A DNA stretch of 64,000 nucleotides from Rhizaria sp. SCN 62-66 (Eukaryota; Rhizaria, unplaced): assembly GCA_001724265.1 (NCBI GenBank), contig MEDY01000040.1:1-64000 (forward strand), written 5' to 3'. Numbering within the stretch: the stretch's first letter is position 1; every line of letters starts with the position of its first letter. Position numbers and translations under genes: made by a program. The notes beneath the pieces are model-generated. The model made no database searches and was not told the origin of the DNA. It worked only from the letters and a program-made list of their open reading frames with translations. Below are positions 1-12,900 of this stretch, one piece after another.

Positions 1-327
1 CAGAAACACCACCTTTGGACACAGCGAGGGGAATACACACATGGCCGTCTTCGTCACCGTCTCACATGCTTTTTTATGTAAAATGTCGTGCGTCACAGAA
101 TTTTATGCAGAATGTCGGCGGTAACAACTATCGTCACTGCCACTCTAGTTGTCACTGGAGTCACTGTTGAGCGGCTGCGGCCGCCATTAGTGAGCTCGCA
201 ACCAATGGTAAGAGTGATGCAGGGGACGATTTAGAATGCCGGGAGCTCCAAAAAAGAATGCTTAGAACACACCGGTGACGATGCGGAGCGCGTTGAGCGT
301 TGTGGACGCGGGCAAAAAAAAAGAAGT
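1..327. other. Left-edge intergenic DNA
   Basis: No gene is supported here. The only functional element seen is a run of nine A at 314-322, which is the oligo-T Pol III terminator of the tRNA gene that follows on the minus strand. Small open frames in this stretch look like chance. Confidence 0.6.
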
Positions 328-407
328 GTGCTAGACGGGGATCGAACCCGCGCGTCCGGAGACACTACGGCCTTAACGTAGCACATTAACCACTTTGTTA
401 CCAGCAC
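328..407 (-). tRNA. tRNA-Leu (anticodon AAG)
   Basis: Read on the minus strand, the 80 nt fold into a complete cloverleaf. The 7-bp acceptor stem pairs GTGCTGG with CTAGCAC, including one G-T. The D stem is ACA/TGT. The anticodon stem is CTACG/CGTAG with loop TTAAGGC, so the anticodon is AAG and reads the Leu codon CUU. The T stem is GCGGG/CCCGT with loop TTCGATC. The 13-nt variable region has its own GTC/GAC stem, as expected of a type II tRNA such as Leu. There is no intron and CCA is not encoded. The B box GGTTCGATCCC is canonical, and nine T follow the 3' end as a Pol III terminator. Confidence 0.95.
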
Positions 408-1048
408 GAAATCCATTGAAGGGATGTCGTCTCGCGCCAAATCCATGCTACTAAGCCATAACAACTTGTTACAAGACTATTCAACACTATTGATACAGTA
501 AATTGAGACAATAGCGCACAATCATTGTCATTTTACTGAAAGATAGCAAAAAACTCACGTCGAACACACACACATGTGCAGTTATTGTTCTTGAGAAGAG
601 AAAGATGAGGCTTGTAATATTACGTCAGACTAGTAAAAATGTAACATTTACTTTTTAGTAGTAGTAGGGGCTCAAACGAGGCTTGAAAGACTACTAAAAG
701 TACAACTAGTCCTACTAGTAGTAATATGAATACATAAATGCAATGGCCTGAAAATCTCCAAGTTTACCACATTATTTGATACTAGCCATTTGTCACCAGC
801 ACTCGAAATGACAAGCCGCATCAAGACGTCGCGATTTGAGATTTCACGTGGCCCGATACTGTAACCACACAATCAAAAGCTTGTGATGAAGTAGAGTGTA
901 TTTATAATTCAATGATGCCTAGATATTAATATTGCTCATGTAGCTTGAATAAAAAATATGTCAAAAGTTCATTGTTCCTTCATAAGTAGCTGAGTATAGC
1001 CGCTTTTAGGCCGATTTGTAGACGTGACAAGAGCGTATATTTTGTTTT
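408..1048. other. Intergenic DNA, tRNA to Gln-rich gene
   Basis: AT-rich spacer holding the 3' flank of the minus-strand gene at 1049-2554 and the upstream side of the tRNA gene. Short ACTAGTAGT-type repeats occur around 690-722. No coding sequence or RNA fold is supported. Confidence 0.5.
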
Positions 1049-2554
1049 TCACGTGGAGTCATGCAGTGTGACATAGACCTTATCCGCAAGCACGCGCTTC
1101 ATCGTCTCAACCGGCTCCGTGTTGCGCAGCTGCGGGCGCTTCTGCACCGCACTCAACGCATCGCCGAGTGTCAACGTCTTGCGGTCTGCGCTGAGAGCGT
1201 GCGCGCCCACCACTGCGCGGCCGCCGGTCAACGCGCCCGTCGCGGGGGCAGCGGCCGCGGCGGTGGCGGCGGCCACGGCGGCAGCGGCCTCGCGCGCGCT
1301 CGCCGCGCCCGCAGCGGCCACAGCGGCGGTCTGCCGCAGGTATAAATCAACGGGGTCGGTCATTTGCACCGCACGCGCAGCCGCAGCGGCCTGCGCGGTG
1401 GCCGTCTGTGACGCGCCGTCGCCAGTCCCAGCGCCAGCGGCGCCGGAGGAAGACGAGATTTGCAGCAGCGCGGCGTTGTTGGTGGCTTCGTCGTCTGAGC
1501 GCTTGGCCTCGACTAACACGTTCTCGGCCGCGATCGTGGCGGCTTTGGCGGCCGCGTTCGCGAGCCGGAGCTCGGCCTCCGCGTTTTGCGTCACAGCCAC
1601 GGCGGCGGCAGGAACGGCCCAGACCGCCGCGCCGCGACGTTTGTCCGCCGCGGCGGCCGCGTCTGCCAGCAGCTCGGCGGCGAGCTGCGTCACCGCCTCG
1701 GTCATGAGCGTGACGGCGGCGCGGTCGTACAGCAAACCCAGCGCCTCTGCCGCGACGCGCATGCGGGCCTCAAGCACAGGGACGGACACAGGGGGCGCTC
1801 GGTGCGCCGCGGCAACGGGCCGCACGGTCGCGGTGCGGCCCAGCAGCACCTGGAGGTCCATGCCACCCATGCCGCCGCCGGCGAGGAGCGGCCGCGCGGT
1901 GTCGCTGCCGTCCAGCGCCGTTTCGGGGAGTATGAGCGAGACTGTCGACGCCGCGGGCGCGTTCGGCTGTGCGTTCACCGCCGTCTGCGCCGTGGTGTTG
2001 GGCACGGTCAGCGAGGTCGAGTAGGTGATGAACGGCGCCTTGACGTCGTCGACGAGGTCGGCGGACGGCAGCGCAGGGCTGGAGTTATCGAAAAGCGCAG
2101 CGAGCGCAGCCAACGCGTCATGGCCCTTGCGCGCGCGGTCGAACTCCTCCTGCGTGTATTGGGGCGTTGCGGCGGCGGCCTGCGCCTGAGCCTGGGCTTG
2201 AGCTTGCGCCAGAGCTTGGGCCTGCGCTTGGGCCTGCGCTTGGGCCTGCGCTTGGGCCTGCGCTTGGGCCTGCACTTGGGCAGCGGCGGCCTGTTGCTGG
2301 GCGAATTGCTGCTGTTGTTGCTGTTGCGGCTGTTGGTATTGGAGAGAATGCTGCTGGGTGTACTGTGGCTGCTGCGACTGCGGCGGGGACTGCTGCGTGT
2401 AGTACTGTTGCTGATGATGTTGCTGCTGCTGTGGGGCAGAGTAGTACTGCTGCGGCTGTTGCTGCTGTTGCTGTTGGAACATCTGCTGCTGACCAGCTTG
2501 CTGCTGCATCTTCTGCTGCTGCGACAGGAACTGCTGGTACTGGTTGGGGTCCAT
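1049..2554 (-). CDS. Gln/Ala-rich nuclear-type protein, possibly TAF4-like
   Basis: Single-exon open frame of 501 residues, ending TGA. The ATG at 2552-2554 (MDPNQYQQFL) is the first methionine; upstream in-frame codons lack one. Residues 1-100 are almost pure Gln with Pro, Tyr and His. An Ala-Gln dipeptide run follows, encoded by a 12-bp DNA repeat. The rest is Ala-rich with two more conserved-looking parts. One is a helical stretch starting VPVLEARMRVAAEAL, about residues 245-300. The other is the C-terminus, reading TLTLGDALSAVQKRPQL about 35 residues before the end. This order (Gln-rich N-terminus, possible histone-fold helices, short C-terminal block) recalls TFIID subunit TAF4, but the resemblance is weak and is inference. 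Otherwise it is an unrecognised low-complexity protein. No signal peptide or membrane segment is seen. Confidence 0.7.
   Translation of the reverse strand: MDPNQYQQFLSQQQKMQQQAGQQQMFQQQQQQQPQQYYSAPQQQQHHQQQYYTQQSPPQSQQPQYTQQHSLQYQQPQQQQQQQFAQQQAAAAQVQAQAQAQAQAQAQAQAQAQALAQAQAQAQAQAAAATPQYTQEEFDRARKGHDALAALAALFDNSSPALPSADLVDDVKAPFITYSTSLTVPNTTAQTAVNAQPNAPAASTVSLILPETALDGSDTARPLLAGGGMGGMDLQVLLGRTATVRPVAAAHRAPPVSVPVLEARMRVAAEALGLLYDRAAVTLMTEAVTQLAAELLADAAAAADKRRGAAVWAVPAAAVAVTQNAEAELRLANAAAKAATIAAENVLVEAKRSDDEATNNAALLQISSSSGAAGAGTGDGASQTATAQAAAAARAVQMTDPVDLYLRQTAAVAAAGAASAREAAAAVAAATAAAAAPATGALTGGRAVVGAHALSADRKTLTLGDALSAVQKRPQLRNTEPVETMKRVLADKVYVTLHDST
2219..2280. repeat. 12-bp tandem repeat coding Ala-Gln
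   Basis: About five tandem copies of a 12-bp unit (GCCTGCGCTTGG on the plus strand) lie inside the Gln/Ala-rich gene. On the coding strand each unit gives QAQA. Homogeneous copies next to degenerate ones suggest recent slippage. Confidence 0.8.
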
Positions 2555-3108
2555 CGCAAGTGGGGACAAGCTGGCTCGGTCAGAGAAGCCGGAGTGTTGC
2601 TGTCGCGCTGGCTAGAGTAGCTAAAAAGTCTGATGTCCACCGAGGCCTCGATAGAAAACTTTCCCGTGTTGGAAACGGGTGAAAAAGGTCTTTTAGAAAG
2701 AATTTAAAAACAGAAAGAAGAAAAAATTAAGTAAACACTACTGAAAGCGCACTAGAAGTTTAAATGACGATTGATACCTCTCTAGATCCCTTGTTTTCTT
2801 TTACCGCCCAGAGTAGATGAGAGTTGGATTTGCCAGGTCCGCAGTCAAGATTCTCACGAATCCTAATAGAAACAGCCTTTGAATGTAATGACGAGCGTCA
2901 ATGAAGATGAAATAATAATATATTATGTATGGCCAAAGTATCTTACTTAAAAGTGCCGATTCATCTGTTGGCCCCCCAAAGCCTGGTGTATAATCCCAAA
3001 ATTAGTGTGTCTCTGGGATGATTAACACTCTGGTAGGTAACTTAAACAATGCTTCATGTTCGCGTCTAGCGAAAGCTGCTTTCCCACAGTAACAACAGCA
3101 GCTAAACT
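2555..3108. other. Intergenic spacer upstream of Gln-rich gene, downstream of SLY1
   Basis: The spacer lies between two minus-strand genes, holding the promoter side of the Gln-rich gene and the 3' flank of SLY1. It is AT-rich around 2690-2960. No further gene is supported. Confidence 0.5.
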
Positions 3109-5854
3109 TCATGACGTGACGTTCTCCTGCGCGGCCATAAGCTCCAGCGCGCCAACAGCCGCTGGTCGTTCCTTGCCTAAATCCGCAAGTACACCGATAA
3201 ACTCTTCCGGAGACAACATCTCGCTCGCGGCATACGCGATGCTCGTCACCGAGCCCGGGACGGCGCCGAGACCCAGCCCACCGCCGTGCCCCGCGCCCGC
3301 GCCTCCGTGGCCTGCGTTGGCCGCGGCGGCCAGCTCCTGCAGGTTGACATACTCCGCGCACGTGCCACCGCCAAGCATGAGCACGACGACGGAGCGGAAA
3401 GCACCGCGGACGCGCGTCTCGAGTGGGGCCTGGCCGTCAGGCAGAGTCGACCCCACGCGCGGGTCTAAGTACAGAAACGACCGCGCCGGGTCGCCGCTGC
3501 TGGCAGCACTGCCCGCGGCCCCGCCCGCGCCCGCGGAGTGACCGTGAGCGGAGGAAGTGGTGTTGTTGTGCATCAGAGACTGGACGATGCGGGTGACGGG
3601 AAGAAGCACGTTGTGAGCGTCCTGCATCGTTGCTGACAGAGCCTGCGCAGACTGGTCAATCACAGAGCGCGCAAAGTCGAGGAAACCCTTGCCAGCGGCG
3701 CCCGCGGGGCCAGCGGCGGCCGCGGCAGTGTCCTAAAGAAGACACAAAGCGAAAAAGCAAGAGGATTCGCCAGAAATATAAGAAAATAATATAATAGAGC
3801 AAGATTTCACACAAAACAGGTATATAACAATGACACATGTTATTATCGAAGAGATAAGTACATTATAGAGCATTGGTGCGTTTTTGTTGTAATTCGATTT
3901 TAGCACGTACCTGACGGTGTCCACGCATGGCGTGCAGAGTCATCTGCGTGCCCTTGACGGCCTTCGCATAGCGAATCGCAGACGAAACAAGCGCGCTAAG
4001 CTGTTTGCCAGCGCTAGCGCCACCGGCAGCAGTCCCGCCAGCGCCTGACTCAATATCAGCAGCTGCAGCAGGCTTACTCGAGCTGCTGCTCGAGCTGGAG
4101 CCGCCGCCCATAAGGGCAGAGGCGAAGTCATCGTCAGCGTTGCCGCTCGAGCTGGAGCTGGAGCCGGCGGCCTTGTTCGCAGCCGCGGCCTTGTTCGCAG
4201 CCGCACTGTTGTCTTGCCCACTGTTGGCGCCGGTTCCGGCAGTCGGAGCGCCAGAGCGCGCGTCCTCCTTGGCAGCCTGGCGCTCAATAGCAGAGAAAAG
4301 CTCGCCATAGTACGTCGTTTCGGGTGTCTCAGCGCTGAAATAGGCAACCAACACAGCGCGCAGACGGTCCAATACACTGCCCTTTTCTTGCCGGATCATC
4401 TGCCCAAGCGTCGGCTTGTCCGCTTTGTCGCCGACGCCGCCCGCTGCGGCCGTGGCAGCGAGCGTTTCCTCCTCAAACGAGTGGAATTCGTCCAGCGCAC
4501 GGGCGCGGATCTGCGCAACAAGTGCGAAACCCAAGTTTGTGTGGATGTCGAGTTGCTTCTTGCGGCGCGTCAGCTGCGGCAGCGACGCTATCGCGCCTGC
4601 AAGCTCCGCCGACGCCGCCGCCAGCCCACCGCCGCCGCCGCTGCCGGACTGCTGCTGTTGCTGCTGCTGCGTGCGGCGGAGCACGTCGTCAGCCTCAGCC
4701 TTGTAGCGGGAGAGCGCGGCATCCACGTTCTCGGCCACGGAGGAGATCTGTTCGCCGGCATTAGCGGCCCAAAAGGGGTCGCGGGTATCGATCTCCCACT
4801 GCTCCTCGCTGTCCGCCCCGTGCGCGCCGCCGCCGGTGCTAGACTGCGAGTGCTGAGATTGTGACTGCGCCTGTTGGGCGCGGAACGACGCGGGCACAGG
4901 AACGCGGTTCGCGTGGAGTCCCAGCAGGTCCGCGATGAGCGAGACGTACGTCCACGCGTGGTGCACCATCGCAGTCATGTCCGTCTGCCTGTCCAGCACC
5001 ACCAGCAACGGCCGCTGCCCCGCGCCCGCGCCGCCGGGGAGGCCCAGACCAGAGACGGCGGAGACGGCCGAGTCCGAGCCCGTGGGGACGATGTCCGGCA
5101 CTGCGCGGAGCTCGCGGGCCAGCTGCGTCGCGACGGCGCGCGCGGGCCCCTCGGCCGACGAGCAGCGGATCACGGGCAGTGCGCCGAGGGCGGCGACGAG
5201 CGACGCGGCGGAGGTGACGGCGCGGTGTAGGTACGCTTCGCGGGCGCGGTCTGACAGAGAAGGCGCATAGAGAGCTGCGTAGCTGTGTGGGTGGGCAAAG
5301 GAGAGCAGACGTGAGTCGAGAGTCGTGGTTTCGGCCCACTGGCTGACGACGCGCGAGATGCGCCCCACGGCGGCGGGCCCCGCAGCGGCGGCGCGCGCGG
5401 CGAGAGCACGCAAGAAGGGTTCCGGTAACGACGTGAAATGCAGCTGAACGTCGTCGTACACACGGTTGCTGAGGTCCTTGGCAATGCGGGTGAGGTTCTC
5501 GGCCGTAGGGCGGCAGAAGTAGACCGCGGGTACGTCGTGCACGGGTTCGCGCGGAGAGTGCAACATCAGATAGAGAGTCACACCGAGCTTTTTGAGCTCG
5601 CCAACCGTGAAAAGAGTCGCCAGTACGTCGCGACCGTACGAGTCGTACACAAGCACTTTCCAGGCAGTAGAGGAGTCCACGGCCGACGCGGCGGAGGCCG
5701 AGCCCAGGAGGTGGTCGTGAGTCGCAGCCGCGGCGGCGGAGGCTGAGGCGGAGGCCGGTGAGACGCCGCTGGAGCCGGCCCCGCCGTCGCCGCCGAAGTG
5801 GACTGAAGTGAGCATGCGCGCCAGCTGCTCGCGCTGCCGCTGCTGGATGTCCAT
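3109..5854 (-). CDS. SLY1: SLY1/SCFD1, Sec1/Munc18-family vesicle fusion protein
   Basis: Two exons, complement of 3109-3732 and 3911-5854. The 178-nt intron starts GTACGT, ends TTTAG and is phase 0. The product is 855 residues. It is recognised as the Sly1 branch by AWKVLVYDSYGRDVL (about 64), LYLMLHSPREPVHDVPAVYF (94-113), LGALPVIRCSS (223-233), RPLLVVLDRQTDM (281-293) followed by HHAWTY, and at the C-terminus LPVTRIVQSLM and VVVLMLGGGTCAEYVNLQEL. Sly1 binds syntaxin-5-type SNAREs and promotes ER-Golgi fusion on the cytosolic face. It exceeds the usual ~640 residues because of an N-terminal Ser/Ala stretch, a Gln/Gly loop near 470 and a Ser/Gly/Ala insertion around 560-620. The start is the ATG at 5854; a pyrimidine-rich CAG about 20 nt upstream could be a 5' UTR 3' splice site. 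Confidence 0.93.
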
Positions 5855-6927
5855 CACGGGCGCAGCAGGCTGATAAAGGAAAACAAAAGAAGAGAGGCAG
5901 TGTGGGGGTAACGTTGCAATGAGAAAACAGTGAGACGGGAGCGCTGGAGGGCGGCGTAGAGGGGAAGATGATAGCTGACTCAGAGCAGGACCATCGCCCG
6001 CACGATCAGGAAGATATGCGGGGTTGAAAGTGTAACAGTAGATGTTCAATCATAAATTAGAATATAATCTAAAGCGGAAACATTCATATCAAAAGATCAG
6101 CCATGTTGGCGATCGTTTGAGCGAGATCTAGCGGAAAGAAGGACGAGTCGCGAGGGTGTGGTAGGAGTCGAAGGCTCGCTCGTCGGATTTTTCGACCCCC
6201 ACTTTGAAAAACGTTCAGTTCGAATTGAGACCTCGGCCTGTGAGCTGCTCCATCTGCCAACAGCTGCTTTGACTTTAATTGTATGAAAAAAACAACGTTA
6301 TTTGCGCTATCACAAAATTATATTTCCTCAAGTCACCGTTTATCCCTCCAACCTGATGGGCCAGGGTCTTCTTCACTGGGTCATCCAGTTCACTCTCCAT
6401 TCTCGTCTTATGCCTCCCCAGCGCTACATAAACGCACCCATTCGAGCTTGTGGCAGCTTTATTGAAGAGAAATCATTGTTTTATTCCCAATTCTTTCCCA
6501 TATTTCTCACTGCCGTGCTTGAACCGTCCCCATTGCACCCCCTCTAGCAGAGCAGAGCGCCCGACTGTCCCAGCCGAGCCACTCTCTCCCTTCCCACCCC
6601 GTCCGCGCCCCCAGGCCGCCCTCGCCTCCGCGCGCACTCCGTGATCTTGCACCCCAGATTCTCTTCTCCCGAGAACGCGCCCCCGCAGGACTTTTTCCTC
6701 GCCGCGTGGCGCCTCGCAGCCCCGCCGCCAGTATTCCCACCCGTTGGCTGGCTTGCTCCCCGGTGTGTCCGGTCTCCCGCCCGCCTCTCGCCACCGGCGC
6801 CCTCAGCTCTCTGTGCCGAGCGACTGTTGCTCTCCGGCGCCAACCCGGCTTTTCTTTCTCTGCTCACACCGCCTGTCTGAGTGCGTGAGCGTGTAAGAGC
6901 GTGCTTGTGTGTGTGAGAGTAGGTAGC
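5855..6927. other. Divergent promoter region, SLY1 / PP2C
   Basis: Spacer of 1.07 kb between divergent genes. From 6540 to 6860 it is C/T-rich on the plus strand, compatible with a PP2C leader. The word TTTTTCGACC sits at 6188-6197 with GTCGG just before it, an arrangement also seen at 16676-16697 in another divergent spacer. No coding exon is supported. Confidence 0.5.
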
Positions 6928-9900
6928 ATGTCGTCGTCTTTAATATCATCAACCTCGTCGTCGGCGTCGCCGGTGCTGCTCGCAGGCCCGCGCTTGCCGC
7001 CGACAGCCTCCTCAACCGCGGCACGCAACGCGCCGCAGCCCACGACATCGTCGTCGTCGTCTAACGCCAGCGCGAGTGCGGCGCCGGCGTCGTTGCTTGC
7101 CGAGAGTCTCAGTCTTAGCCTCAGCACAACCTCGAGCGCTTCACCAGCGCCAGCACCGGTACCCGCCACAACAAACGCTGCTGCTGCTGTTGCTGCTGCT
7201 CCGAGTGCGAATGCTGCTGCTGGTGCGGGCGGCGGCGGTTTAACTTCCCCGCGCGTGCGCCGCGCCTCAGTCCGACAACCCGACACTAATACTACCGCCA
7301 CTTCTCACAGCAACGGGAGTGGGAACAGCAACGGGAGCGGCGGTGGCATAGCGAGCGCGTACACGACGCCTGCGCCTGCCCCCGTGACCGCGACAGGCGG
7401 CGCCAATACTGCAGCGGCCGGTGAATCACACCCGTCACCGCAGTCACAGTTCGCGACTCCGACCCCTCCGGGTATCCCCTCGCCGGCCTCGCTCTCCGTC
7501 TCTGCGATCTCTGCCGCACAGCAACAGCAAGGAGGCCAGCAGTTCGGCTCTGCGTCGTTCTCCCACCCCGGCAGCAGCGCAGGCAACAACGCTCTCGTCA
7601 AGGCCCACAGCGGCGCCGCAAACTCCAACCCTGGCACTGGCGCTCACAGCTCTGGCCCTGGCATCGCTGGCGCTGGCTCTGGTGGTGGGGGTTTGTTTGC
7701 GACGTTTTCGCCGACAGCACCGACAACGAGCAAAGTCAACGCTGGCACCATGCGCAATCATCCTGTGCACTCCGCTAATAGCTCTAGCTCAAGCTCTAGC
7801 TCTGCTGCTACTGGCGCTGGCGCCGGCTCTAATGCTCATGCGAACGCTCTTTCGCCGCAGCCGTCACCTCCGTCCCTCACGGCACAGCCGCAGTCCCAGT
7901 CCCAGTCGCAGGCGTCGCCGAATGCCAGCACTACCAGCGCTCACAGCGCGAACGCTCATGCTTCTGCAAATGCGAATTCTGCTGCCGGCGACCGGACCTC
8001 GTCAGGCCGACCGATGCGGCTCGTCCCGTCGCTCTCTTCCCCCACCCCCGCCCCCGGAGTCACCCCCGCCCCAGCGGCTACACCCGCCTCAGCGGCCACA
8101 CCCGCCTCCGGGGCCACTGGAGCTACGCTTGCGCCTGCGCCTGCGGCTGCAGCGCCGGCGCCGTCGGCTGCAACCTCCACAGCAGCAGCAGCCTCAGGCT
8201 CTTCAGTTCCAGCCTCTATTGCGACTGCGACGACGGGGTGGAAACGCTCTGGTGCAGCCCTTGGTCCCGGCTCTGGCCCTAGCGCTGGCTCTGGCTCTGG
8301 CTCTGGCGCTGCAGCCACGTTCGGGCTCTCGACTTCGTTCACAGCGCACGGCCTGGGCAGCGCTGCCGCCGCCGAGCTCGCCGCCGCCGCCGCCGCCGTC
8401 ACCGCAGCAAAAGTCACCGCCGCATCAGCCACCGCCGCATCAGCCACCGCAGCGGCAAACGCAGCGAAATCGCCCCCCTCGTCATCAACAACAACAACAG
8501 CAGCTGACGGCGGCGGCGGCGGCGCAGCTGCGAACAGTGCCAACCCTACCGCTGCCTCTGTGCAATCGGGGGGGTTGGTCGCCCCTCGGCCCACATCATC
8601 GCGCAAGGGCCTTATCCCCGGTGCTATTACAGCCGCCGGATCTAACGCGGGTTCCGCGGGCTCTGGAATGGGCATGGCTCAGTCACTGCCGGTCGGATCG
8701 TCGTCGGTCGCCGCGGCACGCGCCGCGCTGGGCGGCTTAGTTTCCGGCGGCGGAGGCGGCTTAACTTCGGCGGGAACGCCTGACAGTACGCACAGTGCCG
8801 GCGCTGTCACTGGCGGCAATGGTGCTGGCGCTGGTCATGTGTCGCTGTTGCCGCGGCCACCGTCTTCTGTGATCAACTCAGCGGCACACAGCGCACACTC
8901 TAATACCACAACAGCGAGCGCCAATACCAGTGTCAGTGCCAATAATGCGAGTGCGAGTACGGGTACGGGTAATGGCGGAAATGGACTGGCGGGCGCGGTG
9001 ACACGCGCTTACCGGGCACCCTCAGAGCCGACTTTGCCCTTACACCAACAGCAACAACAGCAGCAACAGGGGACAGCTTTGGCGGTGCAAGACTTGTCCC
9101 GCGCTGTCACACAGCCAAGCAACACTCTCTCTGGCTCTAATGCAACTGCTTCTTCTGGCTCTGGTGTTGGTGGGAGTAGTCATAACGCGGCTTCTAGTCC
9201 TGTCGATTCGCTGTCGCCGTCGCCCACGGTACTAAGTCAAGCCGCATCCGGAAGTCAGGCCGCGTCGGACAGCCCTGTCGCCAGCGGCCCTGACGGCTAC
9301 GCAGTGACCGTGAGCAGCTCTAGCAACAACACCAACAACAATAACAACAACAATGCTGAGCCAACAACTCCCCGTCGTCGCAACAACAACAATAACAACA
9401 ACAACGCCGGCGGCGCCGGTGGCCTTTTGCCCCCTTCAGCCTCAGTCTCCGCCGCCGCCCCTGTGACTCCGCAGAGCAACTCCACCGGTGGCCACAACCC
9501 CTTGGGCAGCGGCGGCAAACCGGGGGCCGGCGCCGCTGTACCGTCGACGCAGCCCCCGCTGGATAAGGCGGCGCGGGCGCGGCGGCGCGCACTGCTGCAG
9601 CAAAAGGAGCAGCAGCGCGAGCAGCAGCAGCAACGGGAGCGAGCGCACAGCGGCTACCGGAATCAATCGCTTGAGGCGGCCGCCGAAGTGTTTCTCTACG
9701 CGAATAACGGCAATAACGGCGGTAATAGCAGTGCGCATAACAGTATGGGGGATCTGGGGACGGACGGCGGTCACTCACAGCCGCAATATCCGTACCCTCA
9801 TCCTCAGCAACTGCAGCCGCAACAGCAGCAGCAGTATCAGCCTCAGGTTGTGAACAGTGGCAACGGGAACGGTAATAACGGCGCAAATCAAGGCAATCGC

Positions 9901-12900
9901 ACTCGGCCCGTTCGCGCCCTCTCTGGCTACAACGGTAACAATGCTAACAACGCCAATGCGGGCGCGAACGCTGGCACCAACAGCGGCAGCGACCAGCAGA
10001 GTGCCGTGGGCACCGTGACTCGCCCCTCTGGCTGGTCCGCCGGCCCCTCAGCCCGCGGCAACAACGGCAACAATAACAACAACAACAACAGTAATAACAC
10101 TGCGAACAACAGCAACAGCAACGGGCAGCCCCCTCGCGCCCCGCAGTACAACGGCCCCAGCAGCGGTTCTCAGTCACAGCAATCGGGTCCTTCACAGGGC
10201 CTGAGTCAAGGACAAGCACAAGGACAGGGACAGGGACAAGGGGGCACGTTTGCGAGTGCAATGGCGCTGGCCTCGGCCGCGCGCACCGTCCGCTCAATCC
10301 GGTCTGCAGATTTCTCGGGCCGCCCCCGCCCCGCTGCTGCCGCTAACAACAACAACAATAACAACAACAATAGCAATAACGTTGGTGCTAGCAGCGGAGC
10401 GTGGGATGAGAGCGCCACTGACAGCAGCGCTTTCAACGGCAACGGCAACGGCAACGGTAACGGTTATAACACCAACAATGGCGGCGGCAGTAACAATGGC
10501 GGTGTGTTCAAGCCGAGTCACGGCGCCGTCGGACTGGCGGCACGCGCACAGCGCATGCGCTCAGAGTCAAACGCCGAGACGAGTGCTGCGATCGCCACCG
10601 CGAATAACGTGCCGCTGCTGCCGCTGCCGCTGCGGGACAACTTCTCAGAGCCGTCGTCGTCCATCATCCCCACGAACGGCACTAATGTGAATCATAATAA
10701 CGCAAACAGCAATGCTAGCGTGCCAACCCCGTCAGCCTCTAATGCTAATGCCAATAACAACAATAACGGCGGTGGTAACGGCGGTTGCAGCAGCGTCAGT
10801 GGCTCCCCCAAGTCCCCCCGTCGTCGTTACGTTACAATCGCCAACAACGCCGCCAATGCAAACGCTAATTCTAACAATAACGCTGGAGCCCCCGCTGGCT
10901 CTCTGCTGGCCCCGCCGTTGCTGCCCGCGCTCGTCCGCCCCTCCGGCAGCGGCAACAGCAACGCTAACAATAACGGCAGCAACGCCAAGGGCGGTCTGTC
11001 CGACACGCTGGTGACCCCACTCAAATCGAACAACGGCGGCAGCAACGGCGCAGGGCTCCACTCCGCGCGCGGCCACAGCGGCCACAACAGCGCCTATAAC
11101 AACAATAATAACGCTGGTGGTGGCGGCAAGGGCAGTGCGGCAACGGCGCGGTCTGCGGCGCGGCGTGTCGGCTCCGGCGGTCCCCAGGGGCCCCATAATA
11201 ACGCGCCGGGAGCGCTGGCGCGCGGCATGAGTTCCCCGCCGGAACGCGTGGCCCATGAGTACGCGGCCGCACAAGCTAGCGCGCGGCTTATGGCGCAGCG
11301 CCACAGTGCGATTGAGCTCGGCAATGGGCCGATGCGCGGGAGCCCGTTTCATAACCAGCACAACCAGTTCGCTCCTCTCGCCAACTACCGTGACAACAAC
11401 AACAACCAATACGGTGGACAGCCCGGCGGGCAGCAGCAGCAGCAGGTGCAGGTGGGTGATCCTGACTGGGCACTGACACGGTCTGCGTCCTCTGTCGCCG
11501 CGCTCATCGCAGAGGCTGCGGGCGACAGCGCTGACTATAACAGCAACACGCCGACTCACCAGGCTGGCAACGCTGCTGGCGGTGGGAACGGCGGGCATAT
11601 GCGCCGTCCCAGCGGCGGCAACAGCAGTGCAGTCTACTCCGCTGCCGGTGTGAATGCGAACAACGCCAACGGCGGTGTGTACTACCCCTCCTCCCGCGGC
11701 GGCGGTGGCGGCCACGGCAGTGCGCGCGCCCGCCAGCCCTCGGCCCACGGGCACGGCGGCAATGCCGGGGCGTCGCGGGCCGGCGTCGGCAGCGCGCGCG
11801 GCCGCAACGCCGGCGCCAGCCGCGGGCTCACCAGCGGCGGCTCCAACGGCAGCAACAACAACAACGGTGGCGGGCGGCAGAGGCTGGGCTCAGTGCACGG
11901 CCCCTCTGGCGGCGCCGCTGCGGCGTCGTACGCTCCCGGCAGCAACAATAACAACAACAGCATGCTGAGCGGGGACGGCGCGGCTGTCTCGTGGGCGGAC
12001 CTCAACAATAACGGCGACGCCGCTAGTATGTTTGGAGGCGGGGGTGGGGGCGGCGACCAGCAGGACGAGTGGGACGGCTCAGTGTATCTCCGCGAGCGTG
12101 CGAGCCGTATCCGTGCGCGCGCGAACATGCAGCAGTACCAACAACAGGCCCAACAGCACCAGCAACAACAACAGCAGCAACAACATGGGCAGCATAACGG
12201 TGACACGCCGCTGGAAGAACTCTCATTGGACGAAATCCCTCTGGTCGCCGCGAGCTCTTTCTCAGGCGCGCTCTTGGCCAACAGAGCCCCGCCGGGCCAC
12301 CACAACTCCAACAGCAGCGGCGGCGGCAGTGTCAACGGTAGCGGCAACGGCAACGGTAGGTCTTCACCGCCGATCCCAGACGCGGTTATTCTCGAGTGCG
12401 GCAGTGCGGAGGAGCATAACCCGCTGCGCCGCGAGCAGATGGAGGACCGCATCGTCGTCAAACCGGGGCTTGGGGGCGGCCGCGCTGCTGCCGCCGCTGC
12501 CGCGCCTGGTCTCGCTGCCGCGTCCTCGGTCTCGGTCGCAGCCGTCGCTCGTAGCGGCGGCGGCGGCGGCGGCGGCGGTCAGTCTGCTGCTGGGGGCCCG
12601 CGGGGGTCCGTGATGGGGTCTCCGAACCGCCGCAAGGAGGCCAAGGAGAGCGAGGACAACAACAACAACAACAACGCCGTTGCTGGCGCTGGTGCGGGTG
12701 GTGTTCCTGGTCCCGGCGGTTCAGTGCCAGCGTGGCGGCGGCTGGGCGGGTATTTCGCAGTCTACGACGGCCACGGCGGCGTAAGTACCGCGGAATTCCT
12801 CTCGCACTCGCTCCATAAGGAGCTGCTTGCCCGTCTCGCGCGCGCCCCCACAGTCACCATCGCGCCTGACTCCGCCGCCAGCAACGCGGGTGCGAGTGTG

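Noticed and set aside
1119-2024. Long plus-strand open frames opposite the Gln/Ala-rich gene
   Set aside because: They mirror the GC-rich minus-strand codons, have Ala/Ser/Arg-rich random composition and no family motif.
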